From the NCBI RefSeq assembly GCF_023278565.1, contig NC_064680.1, forward strand, positions 1,116,001-1,180,000: a stretch of DNA of 64,000 nt, read 5' to 3'. Of the stretch, positions 58,236 to 64,000 are shown one piece after another. The stretch is from Colletotrichum lupini (taxonomy: Eukaryota; Ascomycota; Sordariomycetes; Glomerellales; Glomerellaceae). Positions within the stretch are counted from its first letter, which is position 1; the number at the start of each line of letters is the position of its first letter. Below the pieces are notes generated by a model, which was not told the origin of the DNA, did not search any database, and saw only the letters and a program-made list of their open reading frames with translations. Both the position numbers and the translations under genes were made by a program.

Positions 58236-58780
58236 TTAGCAGACGGGGACGTTGATGACCTGGCCGACCTGGAGGCTCTCGGGAACGACACCGGGGTTGG
58301 CACCAGTCAGGGAGTCGGTGGTGATGACGAGTCTCTGGGCGACAACGAAGAAGGTGTCACCAGACTTGATGGTGTAGGTGGCAGCGCCGTCAGTGACGCA
58401 GGTAGCGGTGCCGGAAGGCTTAATGCAGGAGGTGTTGTCAGGCACGCAGACGTCGACGGGGACGAGGAGGACCTGGCCAGCGTAGATGACGTTGGGGTCG
58501 GCCAGCTTGTTCTGCCACGCGATGTCGCAGATACCAGAGTTGTAGCGCTGGGCGATGATGGTCAAGGTCTGGCCGGCCTTGACGGTGGTCTTGTGGAAGT
58601 TGCCGAGCTTGCCGCAGGTGGCGGAGGGAGCGGCGGCAGCGGTGGTGGAGGTGGCAGTCTAGGAGGTTGTGTTAGCGCTGGTGTCTTTTCAAGTCGAGAC
58701 TCGCTCGGTAGGTTACTTACGGGAAGAGCAGCAGCGAAGCTGGCAGCAGCGGCGATGACGGTGAAGATGGAGAACTGCAT
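58236..58780 (-). CDS. Secreted LysM protein with two LysM domains (effector-like)
   Basis: Extracellular chitin-binding protein of the LysM effector type; such proteins shield fungal walls or sequester chitin fragments from host receptors. Exons are 58780-58721 and 58658-58236 (62-bp intron), giving 160 residues. A signal peptide (MQFSIFTVIAAAASFAAA) is followed by an Ala/Thr/Ser-rich linker. LysM1 (TTVKAGQTLTIIAQRYNSG, then NPNVIY-like DPNVIYAGQVLLVPV) and LysM2 (YTIKSGDTFFVVAQRL, then GANPGVVPESLQVGQVINVPVC) are both complete. Cysteines (in TCGK, ICDI, VCVP, SCIK, TCVT and the last residue) are placed for disulfides. There is no other enzymatic domain and no GPI signal. A saprotrophic role is equally possible. 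Confidence 0.9.
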
Positions 58781-60927
58781 TTTGGCGGTTGAAGTTGATT
58801 AGGTAAGAGATTATTGGTGGTTATTCGTGTTAGAAAGAGTGGACAGACTTAGAAAGTCAAAGTGGTAGGCAGGCTTATGAAAGAGTGACAGAGTGGGTTG
58901 GTGAGAGCAGGACAGAGCAGACAGACGGGAAGCGATGATCACGGCCTAAATACAAGTTCACCTAAAGCACTGGGACAGAATACGAACGGTTGCACGGTTG
59001 ACGAATAACACCCGAAAATGCCGAGTCCCAACCAGATGGTACGAACACAGAGATGGTTTCATCAATTAAGATTTCTCACTGTTCGCCGGTTCCCGAGTTC
59101 ATCGCATGTAGGAAATGAGCTTCATTCTGACTTGTGGGGGCCATTGTCCTGTGGCTAATCACCGCGAACCTTAGCTTGGGGAATTGGCTTTTGACTTGAC
59201 TGAACTCTGACTCTCAAAGCCTTACCCCTGTAAGGCGGACTGAACATGTGCACCCAGCGAGTCATTCGTCACGATGTGAGAAAGTTAATTATACAACATT
59301 GTGATTATGAGCTTCAATCTGTATTTGATTTCAATGCTGAGAAACGACTGTATCACCACTTAATCGACCATTTGGCTATCCCACCGCGCATCAATGGATG
59401 TGGAAAATATGTTGCTGATCGACTGAATGGTTGAAGCTATTATATGGACACAATATCTCGGACTTTGTAAGCGGCGCGGGTGGCTCGACTTGCCACGTTG
59501 TTCATCCCCACGCCGACCCACTGCGTTGTTGAAATTATCAGCGAGTACGGAGTACAAGAGCCTTCCTTTAGCAGGGGCCACATCATATTGATTTGCTACA
59601 CGGTTTGTCCGGCTTGTTTGAGATGAACGGGCTGACGACCTTGCTTCATTGAGTCCCTGACTCGGCGGCAAAAGGCTTGTTCTTTCCCGCGCGCGCTAGG
59701 ACTGTGAGTATGAGCACTAGTCGCCTCGAGCGGTGACCGGAATTTGACGAGAGTAGGTGCGTTGCGAACAGTCGACATGCGAGCTGTTACAAATTCAACC
59801 CGGCTGGAATTACAGCCGGCTCGGTTCTCGCAGAGCAAGGCTTAGTAGTCTTAAACTTCATGTCACTGTCCGCGCGGCGCGCGGTGCGGGCCCCGGTCAA
59901 TATTATTCGGCGCTAGCTCCCATTTTGCCTGAAGAATCGGTGACTTTATTGCTCCTGATAGTGGAGAGGAAGACGAGGCGAGCTTGGGGCACGACTTTGA
60001 ATTTCTGCCCTGGGCATCTAACCGGCAGAAAGACGGCTTCTTTCTCTCCTAGCCTAAAAGAACAAAGTTGGACGGCAACGCTGATGTCGCGCAACTGCTC
60101 ATGCGCTTCGAGATGAGAATTGGGTTAGCAGAGCGACTGGACAACGCAACGAATGGTGCAAAACTGGCAACTCTCCACGGTAACAATCATTGCCGGGATC
60201 TGGCAGACGATGGCGCTTAGAGGATGTATTTCGGACTTCAGTTGCCTTCTATAATCACCTTCTATGAGCAAGAAGCGTCAGGTTCAGACCACACACCTTG
60301 GCTATAGCGTCCTTCTGCGGCGCGAGGTCAGAGAGACATAGAAAATGCGGTGAGATTGTCAGGGGTTGACCCGTCAATTTCAAGACGGAAAGTTTCGGAC
60401 CAGAGTATAATATCTATTGGTATTGTGGCTCTCCTAACAGAACTTGGCTATAACAGCATCGGTCTGGCTAGAGAGCAGTGCATTGTGCACGAGATGACTC
60501 TTAATGGCCTAAGAAATTAACCGTGATGTTTTTGACTGCAGCGTACATGCACCATATCCTTATGAGGCTGAAAGGTCGCAACAGCCCAAGCCCTACACAT
60601 AGTTGCTGAATGGTTGTATGGAAGTCTTGGGGTAAGAGTCTGGGGTAGACATACTCAGCTCTTGGCAACCGCCAAGTTAGTGCCATCAGTGTTACCCTGT
60701 GATTAACAGCAATCTTCATCGACAGGGCACTCGAAACTCGACCATCAAACTCCTCCATTGATGAGCAGGTTCCTCTTGGTGACATGGAGGAATCATCTTC
60801 CAGGTGCGAAGACCTTTGCCGGGGTAGCTGATGCAAATTTAGAAGAAAGATCTTCGCTTCGGGCTCTCTGATTTATTCTAAGTCTACGATATCGTGCCTT
60901 TTATCATCACGCAAAATCCGTGATATG
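58781..60927. other. Long intergenic region, nothing firm
   Basis: About 2.1 kb. The first 200 bp upstream of the LysM gene probably hold its promoter. Around 60075-60220 one frame reads DGNADVAQLLMRFEM, faintly ankyrin-like, but without supporting context. No RNA gene is recognised. Confidence 0.4.
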
Positions 60928-62223
60928 CTAGAAGACATCTGCCCTGTCCCATACATTTCTAAGCCACCCCGTTCGATACTGCAAAAGAGACCCCTTCAGA
61001 AGCTGAACGCGATCTTGATCCCAGTACAAGAAGCCAAGCTGCCTCCATGCTTCAACGGTGGCTTTCACCCGATCCAACCGCGTGCTGTCTATACCCACGT
61101 GGTCTGGTGAATTTTGCAGCAACTCTGAGCCCCATCGGCGGCAATCTAAACCAGCGTGCGCGTCGACCCAAGCAAAAGGAGGGTCTGTTTTCAAATCGCC
61201 AGTGGTGATTGCCGGTAGCCTTCTTTCGTAACCGTATATCACATCTCGCAGCCGTCTAATCTCATATTCATGGGACAAGAGCGTGTGGAGGGTCAGGTCC
61301 AGCTGTGAGGAAACCACTGGGAAGTACTCCAAAATATAGTTACTGGGTACTTGGTGACCTCCCCTGAGAATTTGATGATCCGAAAGGCACTTTAACTGTG
61401 TCAAAGAAGCCGCAAAGATCTTGATTGTATCTTGGCCCATGGTGAGTGCACGGCTTAGTATATGTCGGAATGCCGTAATATCGTAGAAAACATGTGTATT
61501 TTGCAGGTTCAACTCATCTGAAGCATCAAGCGAGACGAAGAATTGATGTAGTTTGCCTGCAAAGTCGTGAATTCCAGCGATTTGCTCTATCTGGCAAGGC
61601 GTGAAGCATTGATTCAAAATTGCCCGTACTTCCATCGTCGTCTCTTCACTTACGCGGTCGCGACAAACTTGTGTAAGCAATTGATACCGCAAGCATGCAA
61701 GCACGAGCCGGTCTTCTTCATCTTTCGTGAGTGGCTTGGCTGCCTCTGAGTCCAAGGTCCATAATTGCTGTCGCTGAACTTCCGTATACAGAGTGACAAA
61801 GTCCCGAGCTATAAAGTCGCATCGCGTAGCCTCGATCAAATGATCAGCAGATATGGATGATATGTCTGCTGTGCCTGCGTCGAGGTCTTCCCGAAATATC
61901 GCATATAGCTTGGTGGCGCTCACCACCTCCCATGCATGATTGTTGCCAGACTGACCAGCTCTTGGGATAACTGCAAGAGCCACAGCATCTTTGAGGACAG
62001 CAGCAGCATCGCGGTGAACAATATGTCGGATGACGCGCCGACGTTCCGCTATGAAGAATCTCCGCAGCGACGAAGACGCATTGACAAGCGTATTTAAATC
62101 GCTCAAAGATTCGAGGAAAGAAATGATGCCCAATAGTATATCTGCAGGCAGATTGTCGAGCGCACTTGGTGGTGGAGAGTTGATCATGTTGCCGAAATTG
62201 CGTTGAGTATTTGCAGAGGCCAA
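60928..62223 (-). CDS. F-box protein
   Basis: Predicted substrate adaptor of an SCF ubiquitin ligase. One exon encodes 431 residues. An F-box occupies about residues 23-58 (LDNLPADILLGIISFLESLSDLNTL), with the conserved Leu-Pro and hydrophobic helices that bind Skp1. The remainder has no Kelch, WD40 or LRR repeats that I can see. It is helical, with segments such as QVCRDRVSEETTMEVRAIL and a Trp-rich C-terminal part (WRQLGFLYWDQDRVQLL). It resembles the many lineage-specific fungal F-box proteins of unknown substrate. A further in-frame ATG at residue 13 is possible. Confidence 0.85.
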   Translation of the reverse strand: MASANTQRNFGNMINSPPPSALDNLPADILLGIISFLESLSDLNTLVNASSSLRRFFIAERRRVIRHIVHRDAAAVLKDAVALAVIPRAGQSGNNHAWEVVSATKLYAIFREDLDAGTADISSISADHLIEATRCDFIARDFVTLYTEVQRQQLWTLDSEAAKPLTKDEEDRLVLACLRYQLLTQVCRDRVSEETTMEVRAILNQCFTPCQIEQIAGIHDFAGKLHQFFVSLDASDELNLQNTHVFYDITAFRHILSRALTMGQDTIKIFAASLTQLKCLSDHQILRGGHQVPSNYILEYFPVVSSQLDLTLHTLLSHEYEIRRLRDVIYGYERRLPAITTGDLKTDPPFAWVDAHAGLDCRRWGSELLQNSPDHVGIDSTRLDRVKATVEAWRQLGFLYWDQDRVQLLKGSLLQYRTGWLRNVWDRADVF

Positions 62224-63047
62224 GTCGCATGTAACTTTTCGCGGTCGGAAACTTACGGCTGCTCCTTTGTTCTGGCGCGGATGGCAATTATCCGAAGAGC
62301 CGAAAACATCCTATCGATGCACGTGCTACAAATTCGCGAGCTAGACAATCAAGCATTAATGCCGGGCTAACGCGTTTCACGTTGTTTGTAGTTCACCAGA
62401 TATCCACAAAAGTCAGTAGCGATAAGGAGTGGGAAAAGCACTGGCATCGCTTCGAATAAGGAGAGGTTTGCGAGATTCATTACAGTATTCCAGTATCCTA
62501 ACGAAAATCAAGCGAGAATAGGCACAAATTGAGTTCAACCTACTGCTTGTTGGTTCCTCCTTCGCTACCAAGGGTCTCGAGGCATTCTATACATCTTGAC
62601 AACTATAGAAATTAGTATGGAAATGCCTCGTTTCTTAAGGAACACATTCATGTCATTGTTGTTCTAAGATCGTTTTGCGCCAGCAAGTCTCGTGATAGGC
62701 ACAGAGCGTTCGCGTCGTCACCTATATGTAGATACTTGTCTAAATAGATTAAGAATCGCTCAGGATGGGTGTTCAGAAATACGGCATGACCGCTGGATGA
62801 TTCTGTTAAAGCTAGGGACTTTGTTTCACGAAATCTAGTCCTGAATCCGTTTAATCCATGTGAATATGAATCCTGACATGAAGCAATTCCATGCGATCAG
62901 ATCTATTTCCTATGAGCCAGAGAGTTACATGATCAGGATGTGTGAACTTGAAATTATGTACTTATCGAACTCGTATGCCCAAAATCTACTCATCAGTAAT
63001 TCTTTTGCCGGAACAGCCCGTACAGATTCGTTGATGAGTCTAGCAGT
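62224..63047. other. Intergenic region, nothing recognised
   Basis: About 820 AT-leaning bases between the F-box gene and the solo LTR. No gene is supported. Confidence 0.4.
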
Positions 63048-63052
63048 CTTAC
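63048..63052. repeat. Target-site duplication CTTAC, left copy
   Basis: CTTAC directly before the solo LTR, repeated exactly at 63255-63259. Confidence 0.85.
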
Positions 63053-63254
63053 TGTTGGTATCCCTATTACAGGGTAGTTGGTTCGAACCGTAGTTGACGA
63101 AGAGATCAATTGAACTATATGAATATCTGCGTAGGTGTAAAAAGGAGGTTCCAACCGTAGGTTGGGCTGGCTACGATAATCGTAAATAGGGCCCCCAATT
63201 GGCCCCTGCGCAGTCGGCTGTATGCCGCGGTCGAATTGGACTTCCAATCCGACA
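63053..63254 (-). mobile_element. Solo LTR of the same Copia family, not RIP-mutated
   Basis: A 202-bp sequence from TGTTGGTATCCC to CCAATCCGACA that aligns along its full length with both LTRs of the element at 21937-29552, but keeps C and G where those copies have T and A. Flanking perfect CTTAC duplications show it is one insertion reduced by LTR-LTR recombination. It contains the palindrome GGTTCGAACC, also present in the other copies. Orientation is given as for the full-length element. Confidence 0.92.
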
Positions 63255-63259
63255 CTTAC
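63255..63259. repeat. Target-site duplication CTTAC, right copy
   Basis: Matches 63048-63052 exactly. Confidence 0.85.
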
Positions 63260-63750
63260 CACGAGGCAGTCAACAATCAAGATTGAAGCACCGCCCGTGA
63301 TACATGTCATGTAATGGATGTAGGCTGTGTGGCAAACTCTGCTGATTCACATCAGACTCACCCTGCAAAACAACATAGGTGCTGCTTGCATTCAAAACTG
63401 AGTTTGCTGAATCATATCAGCAGATCATGATCTTAGTGAAAGGTAATGGATCGACGCCGTTTGACTGACGAATCTACATGATGACCAATTCTACACATTC
63501 ACTGGAGCAAGTCTGATCCTAGCCGCTTCCAATTTGCAGCTAAGTGTATATAAGTTGCAGACCTGACTAGACATTATTGACTCTCTCAAGCTTCATATTC
63601 TCTGAAGCTGCATGTGAGATCGCAAGGACAAAGAATTAGTCAGTCAGGAATGCCCAAGATCAATGAAATCTGATCTCAAGCCGCGCGTCTCACAATTCCA
63701 TCGAAGTCAGATATAATATTTACATCAAGCACCCATACTCAGAATAAAGG
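63260..63750. other. Intergenic region, nothing recognised
   Basis: About 490 bp. It includes TATATAAG-like sequence near 63547-63554, which lies about 200 bp upstream of the ORF at 63751. Confidence 0.35.
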
Positions 63751-64000
63751 ATGTGCCACAAATACTACTTCACTGGCGAGTCCGAATGCATGCACTTGGG
63801 TGTTTGCTTTCGAGACCAACAATGTCAACGTGTCAGGGATGGAGCAAGACCATGCCCACGAAACACCTGGGTTCACCAGTGGATGAACGGCGTCCTCCCG
63901 GTCGAGGGCTTTTGTCGCGATTGCCGCGGAGAAGGGCTGGAAGGAAATGATGTCGTTGAGAGACCAGAGCAAGGTCATAGACAGCGGCAAAGACGACGGG
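63751..64000 (+). CDS. Cysteine-rich hypothetical protein, 5' part, cut by window edge
   Basis: An ATG at 63751 opens a frame with no stop to the right edge (83 codons). The product begins MCHKYYFTGESECMHLGV and has regularly spaced cysteines (CHKYYF, ECMHLGVCF, QQCQRV, RPCPR, FCRDCRGEG). This recalls the many small fungal proteins with a Cys/His N-terminal zinc-binding-like head and a final CxxC before a charged tail. No signal peptide is present. A minus-strand frame over the same bases (63739-63990) lacks such order and is the likelier shadow. The call is tentative because the end of the gene is not seen. Confidence 0.5.
   Translation, partial: MCHKYYFTGESECMHLGVCFRDQQCQRVRDGARPCPRNTWVHQWMNGVLPVEGFCRDCRGEGLEGNDVVERPEQGHRQRQRRR

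Noticed and set aside
60075..60220. Faint ankyrin-like text (DGNADVAQLL)
   Set aside because: Single weak motif with no start, splice sites or further repeats.
63078..63087. GGTTCGAACC in the LTR as part of a tRNA
   Set aside because: It looks like a B-box but no stems, anticodon arm or A-box accompany it; it is a palindrome shared by all three LTR copies.
63739..63990. An 83-codon minus-strand frame at the right edge
   Set aside because: The plus-strand cysteine-rich frame over the same bases is better ordered; only one can be real and this one lacks any motif.

Overview
The window reads as a nuclear contig of a filamentous ascomycete (Pezizomycotina, probably Sordariomycetes). Evidence: many 49-110 bp introns with GT..AG ends and CTAAC-type branch sites, Zn2Cys6 and C2H2 regulators, a secondary-metabolite gene cluster, LysM and BIM1-like secreted proteins, and a transposon block turned AT-rich by RIP (repeat-induced C-to-T mutation). 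No species can be named from sequence alone. Exon borders below were placed by hand from reading-frame phase, splice consensus and family likeness; there is no transcript evidence.

Region 1 (1-18.2 kb) is a biosynthetic gene cluster. It holds the N-terminal 1253 residues of a highly reducing polyketide synthase of the lovastatin-synthase/PKS-NRPS type (KS-AT-DH, running off the left edge), a divergent P450, a Zn2Cys6 regulator with an AflR-like tail, a second P450 (CYP7/8-like), a third P450 with ten introns (CYP52-like), a stand-alone enoyl reductase of the LovC type, and an HxxxD acyltransferase. The PKS would build a reduced chain with the enoyl reductase acting in trans; the P450s and acyltransferase would oxidise and acylate it. 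A short TTCGG(A/T)G(G/C) word recurs in several of the promoters.

Region 2 (18.8-35 kb) starts with a four-exon gene of unknown function and a purine-rich degenerate GTGAAA repeat. A complete but dead Copia-type LTR retrotransposon (21937-29552, target duplication AAAAG, minus orientation, heavily RIP-mutated) is inserted in that repeat. A 190-bp unmutated TG..CA element with its own duplication (CTTAA) is nested inside. Then come a C2H2 zinc-finger regulator, an intron-containing tRNA-Gly(GCC), and at 35.2 kb a secreted lipocalin-fold protein of the CrtC-like/Diels-Alderase type, which may be a detached cluster member.

Region 3 (37-64 kb) is mixed: a GPI-anchored BIM1-like copper protein, a protein kinase, an acidic hypothetical protein, a SAM methyltransferase, a spliced 83-residue small secreted protein, a large ankyrin-repeat protein with a fungal NLR-type N-terminus, a CCCH/RBR ubiquitin ligase, a two-domain LysM effector-like protein, an F-box protein, a solo LTR of the same retrotransposon family (63053-63254, duplication CTTAC), and the start of a cysteine-rich ORF cut by the right edge. 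Intergenic spaces here are long (up to 2.7 kb).
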